A stretch of DNA of 64,000 nt from positions 1 to 64,000 of the forward strand of contig NZ_NPDQ01000004.1 of assembly GCF_002812125.1 (NCBI RefSeq), read 5' to 3'. Source of the stretch: Leptospira brenneri (GTDB lineage: Bacteria > Spirochaetota > Leptospiria > Leptospirales > Leptospiraceae). The position numbers and the translations under genes were made by a program. The notes under the pieces are model-generated. The model saw only the letters and a list, made by a program, of their open reading frames with translations. It had not been told where the DNA came from and did not search any database. Numbering within the stretch: the first letter of the stretch is position 1; each line of letters begins with the position of its first letter. Shown in pieces: positions 21,333-29,593 of the stretch.

Positions 21333-21689
21333 TTACCTACTGGGTCTTGAAGCCATTTTGAATGCGGCTTCTTCATTATTAGCGATGGGAAACAAATTCC
21401 GAACTCCTGCCATTAAAAAGGCTTGCCTAACACTTAACGGCAGGTTGATTAATATGATTTTGTGTTTATGCAGGAAAGCCTCTTCGCTCAGAGTTTTGAA
21501 AGCGATGATTCCTTGTGTAGTCACCATATTCAACTCTTCTAGGTCCAAAATCACCGAACCGTGTTTTAGCGAATTGAGTACTGATTTGATGCATTTCTCA
21601 GCGGTAAAGTTATTTAGGTTTCCCTGCAATTTGGTTACATACACTGTATCAATTTTTTCCGTGGAAACTACTAAATCGTCTAGGCTCAT
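21333..21689 (-). CDS. STAS-domain protein (anti-sigma-factor antagonist type)
   Basis: This 118-residue single-domain protein has the STAS pattern: an N-terminal beta hairpin (V-Y-V-T-K-L-Q-G-N-L), then V-I-L-D-L-E-E-L-N-M-V-T-T-Q-G. In SpoIIAA-type proteins the phosphorylated Ser sits in D-S-S-G; here the position reads T-T-Q-G, so Thr may be the phospho-acceptor or the site may be lost. It is likely a partner-switch regulator. It is co-transcribed with the lipid-kinase-like gene. Confidence 0.82.
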   Translation of the reverse strand: MSLDDLVVSTEKIDTVYVTKLQGNLNNFTAEKCIKSVLNSLKHGSVILDLEELNMVTTQGIIAFKTLSEEAFLHKHKIILINLPLSVRQAFLMAGVRNLFPIANNEEAAFKMASRPSR

Positions 21690-21762
21690 AAAAAATGCTA
21701 TTTTTCTTATTTCATTCTTGCACTCTATTGCAAGTAAATAAAACTTTTGGAAGGAGTGGTGT

Positions 21763-22062
21763 TTGAAGGTAACTGTTGCTCATTTATACAAAAAACTGGA
21801 AGAACTGGATCGGGACGTAGTCGAATTGAAAAAATTGACTGATCGCCTCGCTTCCGACCGAGAATATTCTCCCATTCTCAAAGAAACGTTTTTGTCGGAA
21901 ATGAATAAATTAGAGGATCAGAAATCGGAAATCCTCAAGTTGAATGTTTCTAGATCGGAACCTTTGGCAAAACAAAGTGTAAACTTCCCTGAGAAATCGG
22001 TATCCACTCCCCCACCAAATTCGGAACCTAAAAAGCCGGAAAAACCTGTACGCAAATATTAA
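21763..22062 (+). CDS. Small coiled-coil protein, function unknown
   Basis: This 99-residue protein starts at TTG with an excellent AAGGAG ribosome site at 21751-21756. Residues about 5-65 form charged heptads (L-E-E-L-D-R-D-V-V-E-L-K-K-L). The C-terminus is Pro/Lys-rich (P-P-P-N-S-E-P-K-K-P-E-K-P). It is cytoplasmic by composition. It precedes the parvulin-like lipoprotein by 30 bases on the same strand and may be co-transcribed. No family recognised. Confidence 0.7.
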   Translation: MKVTVAHLYKKLEELDRDVVELKKLTDRLASDREYSPILKETFLSEMNKLEDQKSEILKLNVSRSEPLAKQSVNFPEKSVSTPPPNSEPKKPEKPVRKY

Positions 22063-22092
22063 AAGAACACTGAAAATAGATAAGGAATTCCA

Positions 22093-23610
22093 ATGAATCT
22101 AAACAAACTTTTCACTCTGGGTGTTACACTCAGTTTGATCCTCGTATCAATTCTCAATTGCTCAAAGGATTCTGAAATCCTTGCGACTTTTGATGGCGGA
22201 ACTGTAACTCGCAGAGAAATGAACTTTGTGATTGAGGCTTCGAAACGAGGCAATACAGAACCTCAACCTATCAGCGCCGATATCCAAGCAAAAATTTTAG
22301 AAAGTATCGCTTTAGAAAAAATCTTACTGAAAGATGCAATTTCTTCCAAAAAAGTTGCTGAAGCGGACGTACAAAAAATTGAATCTTTAGTGAATCAATT
22401 TTTAAAGTTAAACGTTTATATGCGTGAATATGTAAAAAATGGTTTAAAAAACAAACCACTCGAGTTTGTAAATCTTCAACTAGCGCTTGTTCGTGGTGAA
22501 GACGAAGCCACTAATTTAAAGAAAGCCGAAGAATTGGTAAATAAACTAAATTCTCTTTCGGATAAAGAAATTGCCGAAGAAATCGCGAAAGTAACAGAAG
22601 ACATCACGAGAAAACCAATTGCTGGGAAATTAGAACCTTTTTGTACTAACTGTGCAGAAACTCCTTTAGAAGACATCTTAACAGAAGTGAAAAAAGCAAA
22701 AAAAGGAACTTTTATTTCTTATGCAAAAGCGGGAGAAGGAAGGATTGCTTACGTTGTTCGTTCTACGGGAACAGAAAAAGTTCATCCAGAAAGACTTAAA
22801 AAATATTTTACATCTATTTTTGATGATTTCAAAAAAGAAGCCATTAAATACGGCGAAACACATGATGATGCAGATACAAAAGCTTCTGTTGCCTATTTTA
22901 CAGAAGGAGAATCTGCTGACAAAGCTAGCCAATTTGCTTCTCATACGATGAAAGAGTATGAACAAGGATTGTACCAAAAAGAACTAAAACGGATCACGGA
23001 AGAAAGTGGAATCACTGTGGCAAACTTGCCTCGTTTCACTGGTCCAACTGATATTGATCCAAAAATTTTTACTCCAGATTATGCTTTGTATTCCACACGT
23101 GATGGAAAAAGCTACACTTGGAAAGATTTGACTGCCGATTTTGAAGCCATTCCGAATATTCTAAAACAAGAATATAAAGATGAAAAATCCAAAACTTGGG
23201 ATATGATCAATTTATTCCAATCCACAATCCTCCAAGGAAAAATTGCAGAAACTTCTGATGAAGTGCAAGATGTGGGATCAGAAATTGGATATTTGATGCA
23301 AATGGACAAAATGAAGGTGTCTTTGGCGTTAAAATCACTACAAGATGAAATTAAAGCCATTCCAGTCACTGTAACAGAAGCTCAAATGAGAGATGCCTAT
23401 GAAGCAGGAAAATTATATGCTTATGCAGATCCTGATCCAAAGAACCCACAGAACCGCATTCCTAAGCCTTATGGTGCAGTTCGGGAACGAATCAAATCAG
23501 AAATGGAAGGTTCACAAAGGAATTCTTTTATTGAGCAAAAAGTTTCTGGTTTAAAAACGACTTACAACTTAGTGATCGCTGCTGATCGTTTAAAAGAAGT
23601 TACATTATAA
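22093..23610 (+). CDS. SurA/PrsA-like (degenerate parvulin) lipoprotein
   Basis: The 505-residue product has a signal peptide ending S-I-L-N-C (Cys at about residue 23), so it is a lipoprotein. The segment after the anchor (A-T-F-D-G-G-T-V-T-R-R-E) is the typical start of SurA/PrsA chaperone domains. Residues about 125-230 follow the parvulin layout (K-K-A-E-E-L, then G-K-L-E-P-F, then K-K-G-T-F-I-S), with the usual catalytic GGDLG replaced by AGKLE. It is probably a periplasmic folding factor for outer-membrane proteins, with weak or no isomerase activity. The role is inferred. Confidence 0.72.
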   Translation: MNLNKLFTLGVTLSLILVSILNCSKDSEILATFDGGTVTRREMNFVIEASKRGNTEPQPISADIQAKILESIALEKILLKDAISSKKVAEADVQKIESLVNQFLKLNVYMREYVKNGLKNKPLEFVNLQLALVRGEDEATNLKKAEELVNKLNSLSDKEIAEEIAKVTEDITRKPIAGKLEPFCTNCAETPLEDILTEVKKAKKGTFISYAKAGEGRIAYVVRSTGTEKVHPERLKKYFTSIFDDFKKEAIKYGETHDDADTKASVAYFTEGESADKASQFASHTMKEYEQGLYQKELKRITEESGITVANLPRFTGPTDIDPKIFTPDYALYSTRDGKSYTWKDLTADFEAIPNILKQEYKDEKSKTWDMINLFQSTILQGKIAETSDEVQDVGSEIGYLMQMDKMKVSLALKSLQDEIKAIPVTVTEAQMRDAYEAGKLYAYADPDPKNPQNRIPKPYGAVRERIKSEMEGSQRNSFIEQKVSGLKTTYNLVIAADRLKEVTL

Positions 23611-23631
23611 ACCCAATTCAAGTTTTGAGAG

Positions 23632-23662
23632 ATGGCAAAATTTTTTTATTGAATTTTGCCAT
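23632..23662. repeat. Perfect inverted repeat before the tandem-HTH gene
   Basis: ATGGCAAAATT (23632-23642) and AATTTTGCCAT (23652-23662) are exact 11-bp complements around a 9-base spacer. It could be the terminator of the upstream lipoprotein gene, although no T tract follows, or an operator. It sits immediately before a candidate promoter of the regulator gene. Confidence 0.75.
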
Positions 23663-23679
23663 ATTTGACATATTTTGAC
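23649..23679 (+). promoter_or_regulatory. Candidate promoter overlapped by phased TTTGAC repeats
   Basis: A possible promoter is TTGAAT (23649-23654), a 16-base spacer and TATTTT (23671-23676). TTTGAC occurs at 23664-23669 and again at 23674-23679, exactly one helical turn (10 bp) apart, covering the spacer and the -10 element. The arrangement fits autoregulation by the two-headed HTH protein encoded just downstream, but binding is inference. Confidence 0.45.
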
Positions 23680-23694
23680 TGTTAGGGGGGATAA

Positions 23695-24108
23695 ATGAAC
23701 AATCACATTTACATGCTTCGAAAGAAGAGAGGTATCAAACAGTACGATATGGCTAGGGCGCTGGGAGTTTCTCCAAGTTACCTGTCCAAAATTGAGACTG
23801 GAGCCCAAGATCCGACTGAAAAATTCAAGTCATCTTGTGCGAAGTATCTCAAAACCTCTGTTGATAAGCTTTTCAATGAAAGCGCTGTGGAAGACATCTA
23901 CCCTGAGTTTTCCAATGGATTGAAAAATAAACTTTGGGCAGTCAGACGTGAACTAGGGATTAAACAATACGATTTCGCTAAGAAATTGAAAGTTTCCACT
24001 CCGTTTCTGTCAAAAGTTGAACTGGGACTTTTGGAACCACCGGAAGATTTTAAGAATCTGGTTTCCAAAGTTCTAAAAATGGAAAAAAAAGAGCTATTTC
24101 TCGGCTAA
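23695..24108 (+). CDS. Tandem XRE-type helix-turn-helix regulator
   Basis: This 137-residue protein is made of two Cro/C1-type HTH domains in a row (about residues 4-62 and 77-136). Each has a G-I-K-Q-Y-D recognition-helix start: Y-D-M-A-R-A-L-G-V-S...L-S-K-I-E-T-G in the first and Y-D-F-A-K-K-L-K-V-S...L-S-K-V-E-L-G in the second. This is an internal duplication, so one chain could act as a dimer-like DNA binder. A GGGGGG ribosome site at 23685-23690 precedes ATG. It is flanked by an inverted repeat upstream and a terminator downstream, so it is monocistronic and likely self-regulated. Confidence 0.88.
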   Translation: MNNHIYMLRKKRGIKQYDMARALGVSPSYLSKIETGAQDPTEKFKSSCAKYLKTSVDKLFNESAVEDIYPEFSNGLKNKLWAVRRELGIKQYDFAKKLKVSTPFLSKVELGLLEPPEDFKNLVSKVLKMEKKELFLG

Positions 24109-24124
24109 TTTGAAAAACGCACAA

Positions 24125-24153
24125 AGCAAGGCTCTAAGCGGGCCTTGCTTTTT
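24125..24153 (+). terminator. Terminator of the tandem-HTH gene
   Basis: AGCAAGGC (24125-24132) pairs with GCCTTGCT (24142-24149) around a 9-base loop, followed by TTTT. It is a typical Rho-independent terminator. Confidence 0.85.
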
Positions 24154-24211
24154 CTCACTCTTCGGCAAAAAGATTTTGTCACATAATTCCTAATACATTC
24201 AATAGTCCCTG

Positions 24212-25798
24212 ATGAAAGAGAGACAAGCGGAACACCCTGAAGGCTGGGCCAGTCGTATTGGTTTGATTTTGGCTGTGGCAAGTGGTGCGATCGGGCTTGG
24301 GAATTTTTTAAGGTTTCCTGGGCAAGCAGCACAAAATGGTGGTGGTGCCTTTATGGTTCCTTACATCATCAGTTTCCTGATTTTGGGAATTCCTGTTTGT
24401 TTGGCAGAATGGGCCATGGGTCGAATGGGCGGAAAACATGGACATAGCACACCTTTTATCTTCCGAGAGTATCTAAAAGGTTTTCCTCTCAAACTTTCTG
24501 GAACTATCGGTGTGATGATTCCTGTGATGATCTATGTATATTATGTATTTATAGAATCATGGTGTTTGGCTTATGCTTATTATTTTCTTACGGGTCAAAT
24601 GTCTCTCACTGGCTCTACACAAGACGAGATGACAAAACAAGCTTCCACTTTTTTCCTGAATCTTACCGGAGCCGAAGCCAATGGATCCAGTTTCCAATCT
24701 CCTATCATTGTTTTTTTTATCCTTTGTGTTTTGTTTAATTTTTTACTCGTTTACCGCGGGTTGTCAAAAGGACTCGAAGCTTTTGCTAAAATCGCCATGC
24801 CACTTATGGGGATTTGTGCCACGATCATCCTGGTTCGGGTCCTAACCATTCCTGGAATTGAATCAGGTCTTGCTGTAATGTGGAACCCCGATTGGTCAAA
24901 ACTGACCCAACCTAAAGTATGGATCAACGCAGCAGGACAAATTTTCTTTTCTCTTTCTACTGGTTTTGGGATTGCACTTGTGTTTTCTAGTTTTTTAAAG
25001 AAAAAGGATGATGTTGTATTATCAAGCCTCTCTTCTGCTTCTTTGAATGAGTTCGCAGAGGTAGTGTTTGGTGGTATGATCACCATCCCTGTTGCATTTT
25101 TATTTTTGGGAATGCAAGCCACTTCTTTCGGAACCTTCGGAATGGGATTCATTGCTTTACCTTCTGTTTTTGGAATGATGCCAGGGGGAGCATTTTTTGG
25201 TGGTTTGTGGTTTCTTGTTTTGTTTTTGGCTGCGATTACTTCTTCTGTGACGATGTTACAACCGGGTATTTTATTTTTAGAAGAAGGATTCCATGTCGGT
25301 AGACGGAAATCTTCTCTGTTATTATTTATATTTACCTTCCTTTTGTGTTTACCCATTATTTATTTTAATAAAGACTTCGCTGCCCTTGACATTGCGGATT
25401 TTTACATCGGAACCATAATGATTTATATTTTGGCTTCCCTTCAAATTTTTATCTTTGTTTTTAAGATTGGTGTGGATCGGGGTGTGAAGGATGCTAATGA
25501 AGGAAGCCTCATTCCCTTTCCTCGTTCCATCAAGTTTGTTTTAAAATACATTACTCCTTGGTTTTTGTTATTTATCTTTGTTTCTTTTTGTTATATGAAC
25601 CTACCGGAATATTTGGATAAAATGAATCCAGAAGTAATGGGGTTACTTGCGGAAAACAAAGGGGAAAATGTAGAAGATGCTAAGACAAAAGCGGTGGTGG
25701 CTCGTTCGGTTGTCATTAGTCTCGTTCTCATTTACGGATTCATTTATATTTTAGTTTCGAAAGCTTTAGATCATAAAAAGGATAAGGTTAGCACATGA
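24212..25798 (+). CDS. Neurotransmitter:sodium symporter (NSS) family transporter
   Basis: The 528-residue protein has about 12 transmembrane helices. The first contains the NSS signature [12 protein letters not shown], with the unwound region that binds Na+ and substrate, followed by N-G-G-G-A-F and L-A-E-W-A-M-G. Bacterial members take up amino acids with sodium at the inner membrane. The following small gene, overlapping by ATGA, resembles the MetS subunit of the methionine/alanine importer, so a hydrophobic amino acid substrate is likely though not shown. Confidence 0.92.
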   Translation: MKERQAEHPEGWASRIGLILAVASGAIGLGNFLRFPGQAAQNGGGAFMVPYIISFLILGIPVCLAEWAMGRMGGKHGHSTPFIFREYLKGFPLKLSGTIGVMIPVMIYVYYVFIESWCLAYAYYFLTGQMSLTGSTQDEMTKQASTFFLNLTGAEANGSSFQSPIIVFFILCVLFNFLLVYRGLSKGLEAFAKIAMPLMGICATIILVRVLTIPGIESGLAVMWNPDWSKLTQPKVWINAAGQIFFSLSTGFGIALVFSSFLKKKDDVVLSSLSSASLNEFAEVVFGGMITIPVAFLFLGMQATSFGTFGMGFIALPSVFGMMPGGAFFGGLWFLVLFLAAITSSVTMLQPGILFLEEGFHVGRRKSSLLLFIFTFLLCLPIIYFNKDFAALDIADFYIGTIMIYILASLQIFIFVFKIGVDRGVKDANEGSLIPFPRSIKFVLKYITPWFLLFIFVSFCYMNLPEYLDKMNPEVMGLLAENKGENVEDAKTKAVVARSVVISLVLIYGFIYILVSKALDHKKDKVST

Positions 25799-25914
25799 CA
25801 GTTTCTCCCCAAGAACTCAATTGGCAAGGGATACTCATTATGACGGTTTCCCTTGTTTCTGTGATCAGTTTGACTTTAGTTTGTATTGTCCTTCTTTTCC
25901 GCAATAGGCACTAA
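25795..25914 (+). CDS. MetS-like small subunit of the NSS transporter
   Basis: This is a 39-codon gene starting at the ATG that overlaps the NSS stop (ATGA). The product begins [12 protein letters not shown] and then has one transmembrane helix (about residues 12-34) and a short basic tail R-N-R-H. NSS importers such as MetP of Corynebacterium need a tiny one-helix partner, MetS, encoded directly downstream. Size, topology, position and coupling all fit. The sequence itself is too short for a firm family match. Confidence 0.75.
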   Translation: MTVSPQELNWQGILIMTVSLVSVISLTLVCIVLLFRNRH

Positions 25915-25919
25915 TTATT

Positions 25920-27908
25920 TTGGACGTACAAACTGTATTTACTACCAAACTTCCAAAACTTTGGAAGGATTATGAAGTTAGAAAAGAACAAATGGAAATG
26001 GCCACTTCCATTGAATCTGCATTTAATACTGGTTCAAATTGGGTCATTGAGGCGGGAACGGGTGTTGGAAAGTCACTTGCCTATTTGATTCCCAGTGCTC
26101 TTTTCTCTTTAGAAAATGATTGTACTGTTGTTGTTTCGACTGAGACGAAGTCTTTACAAGATCAATTATTATACAAAGACATTCCTTTGGTATCGGAGGC
26201 TCTTGGAGTTTCCGTCAATGCTATGGTTGCCCTTGGTGCCAGTAACTATTTATGCAAAAGAAAGTATGCCCGCGTGATGGAAAGGGGGGATTTTGGCCCC
26301 GAAATGGAATCCTCGCTTCCCTACTTTGTCAACTGGGAGAAACAAACCACTGCAGGGATTCGGGCTGAATACGACGGATTTTTATCAAATTCCTTTTGGA
26401 ACTCTGTTTCCAGAGAGTCTGACAACTGTTTGGGGAGAAATTGTCCCAACTTTAGTTCTTCGTATTATTTTTTAGAAAAAGAGAAATGGAAAAAAGCAAA
26501 TATCCTAATTGTGAACCATCATCTTCTCGCAAGCCATCTAGCCGGAGACTTTAAAATCCTCCCCCCATTTTCCCAACTAGTCATCGATGAAGCACATGCA
26601 TTTCCTGAAATTGTGGGAAAAGCTTTTGGTTCTGAAATTCGTTATGACTTACTCATGAATTTATTACATTACCTCTACTTCCCAGAAAAACGATCGGGGC
26701 TTGTTTTAAAACTAAAAAGTAGTGAAAAAATCATCAAGTCTGTAGAGGCTGCTATCGGTTATGCGAATGATTTTTTCCGAATGTTACTATCTGCCATACC
26801 TTTACAATTCAATCAGTTTTCTACACGCCATACAGAACGAATTAAATTGGATAATGGGGCTTTTGAAGATACACTCGCGGACCTTGCTTCACAATTAGAA
26901 TCTCTACTTTCCAAATACAAAAAAGATAGCGAGGATATGGAAGAGAAGGAAATCGCTCTAGGTTTAGAGATGGTTTCTGGAAATTTAAAAAAAGCTTCTT
27001 CGTTTTTAAATGACTTCCGATTGAAAACAAATCCTAATTTGGTATTTTGGATTGAACCTCCTCCCCAGTCTTCGAAAGATCCGTTTTATTATTTATTCTC
27101 TCAGCCTAAAAATACAGATGAAATCCTAGCGAATACACTATTTCCCAATATGGATTCTGCAGTGATGACATCAGCAACGCTTTCTCCCACAGCCGGTAAT
27201 TTTCAATATTTTTTGAAAGAGGTGGGAACTTCCGAAGTCAAAACAAAAACTTTAGCTTCCCCTTTTGCATACAATACACATTCCCTTCTCTTCGTTCCGA
27301 AACAAGTGGCAGACCCAGTCCAAGACCCGAGACGAAATAAATCCGATCTTTCTTATTGGATCGCTCGACTTCTCAAACTTTCCGAAGGAGATGCCTTTGT
27401 CCTTTTTACATCCAATAAACTTCTTTCCGAACTTTATGAAGAGTTAAGACACCAAGTGCCCTATCCTATTTTTTCCCAAACAGAAATGGGTCCTATTGCC
27501 GCCAAACGAGAGTTTCTTGCTAATGAAAAAAGTGTTCTGTTTGGGGTTTCCAGTTTTTGGCAGGGTGTGGACATTAAGGGTGATAAACTGAGGAACGTAA
27601 TTGTCACCAAACTTCCTTTCCAAGTTCCGACCGAACCTGTTTTGCAGGCAAAGATGGAGGATATGGAAAAAAAAGGAAAAAGTCCGTTTTGGGAAATGCA
27701 AGTTCCGAAAACTTGTTTGTTACTACGCCAAGGGTTTGGTCGCCTCATTAGGTCTCAGTCTGATACAGGAATGGTGAGCATTTTAGACCCCAGGGTCCAT
27801 ACAAAGTCTTACGGAAAAAACGTCTTGCAAAGTCTTCCAAAAGGAGTTCCCATCATTACGGAATTTAATGAATTGGAAAGAAAATTCCAACTTTTGCCGA
27901 AATCTTAA
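25920..27908 (+). CDS. DinG-type (XPD-like) ATP-dependent DNA helicase
   Basis: This 662-residue superfamily 2 helicase has Walker A E-A-G-T-G-V-G-K-S (about residues 44-52), the DEAH box V-I-D-E-A-H, and a C-terminal motif VI region (Q-G-F-G-R-L-I-R). The iron-sulfur segment keeps Cys112, Cys170 and Cys175, but the place of the fourth ligand is Ser181 (R-N-C-P-N-F-S-S-S). DinG unwinds DNA, R-loops and forked structures during repair and replication conflict. The start is TTG at 25920, 5 bases after the small transporter gene. The next gene starts 2 bases after its stop. Confidence 0.9.
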   Translation: MDVQTVFTTKLPKLWKDYEVRKEQMEMATSIESAFNTGSNWVIEAGTGVGKSLAYLIPSALFSLENDCTVVVSTETKSLQDQLLYKDIPLVSEALGVSVNAMVALGASNYLCKRKYARVMERGDFGPEMESSLPYFVNWEKQTTAGIRAEYDGFLSNSFWNSVSRESDNCLGRNCPNFSSSYYFLEKEKWKKANILIVNHHLLASHLAGDFKILPPFSQLVIDEAHAFPEIVGKAFGSEIRYDLLMNLLHYLYFPEKRSGLVLKLKSSEKIIKSVEAAIGYANDFFRMLLSAIPLQFNQFSTRHTERIKLDNGAFEDTLADLASQLESLLSKYKKDSEDMEEKEIALGLEMVSGNLKKASSFLNDFRLKTNPNLVFWIEPPPQSSKDPFYYLFSQPKNTDEILANTLFPNMDSAVMTSATLSPTAGNFQYFLKEVGTSEVKTKTLASPFAYNTHSLLFVPKQVADPVQDPRRNKSDLSYWIARLLKLSEGDAFVLFTSNKLLSELYEELRHQVPYPIFSQTEMGPIAAKREFLANEKSVLFGVSSFWQGVDIKGDKLRNVIVTKLPFQVPTEPVLQAKMEDMEKKGKSPFWEMQVPKTCLLLRQGFGRLIRSQSDTGMVSILDPRVHTKSYGKNVLQSLPKGVPIITEFNELERKFQLLPKS

Positions 27909-27910
27909 AT

Positions 27911-28768
27911 ATGAAACGAATCTATCTCCTGCTAGCTTTTATGGTAAGTGTTTCTCTTGGGTCAAAACCCATTGAAGATAAGGATATTTATTCTTCTGTT
28001 GTCAATTGGACCGATCTTATTGTATCCTCTTCCGTAAAAGAAACCGTTCCCAAAATTGTCTTTGATGAAGAAGACCCAGAGTTCTCTGGAAACAATACAG
28101 CCACAAGCCAGGGGAAAGCCCATTCCATGGCGAGGAAAAAAGCCCGCGAAAAACTGAAAGTTCGTCTCAGCCAAAGATTAGAATCCATTCTTTTTAACGC
28201 GGATTATACTGTGTATGAATATACACAAGTGAACCAACAGGCAAGGTTGCGACTCAATTCTTATATTGGATCCGAAAAGGAAGAATACGATTTTCAATTT
28301 GTGAAAAATGTTTTGGAAGCAAAAGCAAGTTTACCACTCAAAGGAAAAGAAGGAATCCTTGCCAATATACCTTTCGAATATGGAACAGAATCAGTTCCAG
28401 AGTTTAGTGAAGAAGTCGTTCCTGTTGAATTTACCGGTCTTGTCGTCGATGCTAGACATTTGAGTTTGAAACGCGCTCTCTTTCCTAAAATACAAACAGA
28501 TCGTGGTTTGGATATTTATTCTCCTTTGTATGTAAAAGAAGCTTATGCCATTGAAACAGGATATATTGTTTACAGAGAAGAACAAACAGGAAAAGGATAT
28601 GAAGCAAAAGTGGGAAAGAACCCCTACTTTGTTTTGGCACTTGGAAGTTCGGGAAAAAATCAAACGGATTTAATCATCCCCACTGACGAGGCAGCCAAAC
28701 TCCTTAGCCACCCCGAAACTAGAAAGAATCTTACACGTTGCAGAGTTTTGATTTTAGTTTCTCGGTAA
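27911..28768 (+). CDS. Exported protein with LPP20/FlgT-like C-terminal region
   Basis: The 285-residue product has a Sec signal peptide (cleavage after about residue 18). A helix rich in A-R-K-K-A-R-E-K-L-K (about 75-95) resembles the N-terminal helix of LPP20/FlgT-like proteins. It is followed by F-T-G-L-V-V-D-A-R-H-L, A-L-F-P-K-I, and a C-terminal L-I-I-P-T-D-E-A-A-K-L-L with C-R-V-L-I-L-V, the arrangement seen in spirochaete and proteobacterial LPP20-type proteins. It is probably periplasmic or envelope-associated, with unknown role. It is co-transcribed with the helicase. Its 3' end overlaps the convergent TPR gene by 38 bases. Confidence 0.68.
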   Translation: MKRIYLLLAFMVSVSLGSKPIEDKDIYSSVVNWTDLIVSSSVKETVPKIVFDEEDPEFSGNNTATSQGKAHSMARKKAREKLKVRLSQRLESILFNADYTVYEYTQVNQQARLRLNSYIGSEKEEYDFQFVKNVLEAKASLPLKGKEGILANIPFEYGTESVPEFSEEVVPVEFTGLVVDARHLSLKRALFPKIQTDRGLDIYSPLYVKEAYAIETGYIVYREEQTGKGYEAKVGKNPYFVLALGSSGKNQTDLIIPTDEAAKLLSHPETRKNLTRCRVLILVSR

Positions 28769-29534
28769 GAGATAAAAACATTTTTTCTGCTTTTGCATAG
28801 TCACCGTGAAAGAGATAAGCAAAACCCATATCCTCTAAATCTTTATGATTGAGTGAGTTTGATTTAGCTTCTAATTCCCCAATTCTAGTATAAACTGAAT
28901 CATACATTTTTCGTTTTTCTTCAAAACTTGGAAGGTTGAGTTTACCAGGAATGTTTTCAAAAATTAAATTTGCTTCTTTATGACGATCTAAAAATAGAAG
29001 AGCCATTCCCACTAATTTATGAATATCAGCATCGTTTAACAATTTCATGTTGTCGCGGAAAACTTTAATCACTTCATCATATTGTTTTAAGTAATATGTA
29101 CAAATGAGTTCTTCTTTGACAAAAGAGTTATCATTCCATTGTTTTTTGTATCTTGCGATTAATGATTTTGTTTCATCATAGGCTTCTGATCTAAAATAGA
29201 TTTTAATCGCCGTTTGAATGATGGAAAAACAAAGGGGATTGGTTTGGGTTTTGAAATAAAGATTTAGACTATTACAAGCTTCTGTATTTTTGCCAAGTTC
29301 ATGGTTTTGAATGGCATCTACCAAGGGAGCAAGGCTCGAAATTCCTTTTGGTGCTGCGATGGTTGCTCTGCCAGTGAGTTCATATAATGCTAGGTAACCA
29401 AGGTGTTGGATATAAAAATTTTCAGGATGACGTTTGGCAAGAACCACAACATCTTCGTTTGATCCTACCTCATATAGATCCCAAGCTTCTTGTTCTACTG
29501 ATGTGTTTAAAACTTGGGTTGCTTGTTGTACCAT
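28731..29534 (-). CDS. TPR-like helical protein, function unknown
   Basis: The 267-residue product is soluble and almost entirely helical, with paired-helix repeats (for example Y-I-Q-H-L-G-Y-L-A-L-Y-E and a last repeat D-M-G-F-A-Y-L-F-H-G-D-Y-A-K-A-E-K-M-F). It is probably a cytoplasmic scaffold. The last 38 bases overlap the 3' end of the LPP20-like gene on the other strand. It lies 59 bases downstream of asnS on the same strand and may share its transcript. Confidence 0.72.
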   Translation of the reverse strand: MVQQATQVLNTSVEQEAWDLYEVGSNEDVVVLAKRHPENFYIQHLGYLALYELTGRATIAAPKGISSLAPLVDAIQNHELGKNTEACNSLNLYFKTQTNPLCFSIIQTAIKIYFRSEAYDETKSLIARYKKQWNDNSFVKEELICTYYLKQYDEVIKVFRDNMKLLNDADIHKLVGMALLFLDRHKEANLIFENIPGKLNLPSFEEKRKMYDSVYTRIGELEAKSNSLNHKDLEDMGFAYLFHGDYAKAEKMFLSLTEKLKSKLCNV

Positions 29535-29593
29535 AAGGTGCCTCTCTTTCCTTAAAAAGATCGGCCTTATCGTAAAATTTCCTTTAAGAAAAA

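Noticed and set aside
24751..25356. 201-residue minus-strand frame
   Set aside because: It lies wholly inside the NSS transporter gene on the other strand. Its product is rich in Lys, Asn and Pro, as expected when hydrophobic codons are read in reverse.
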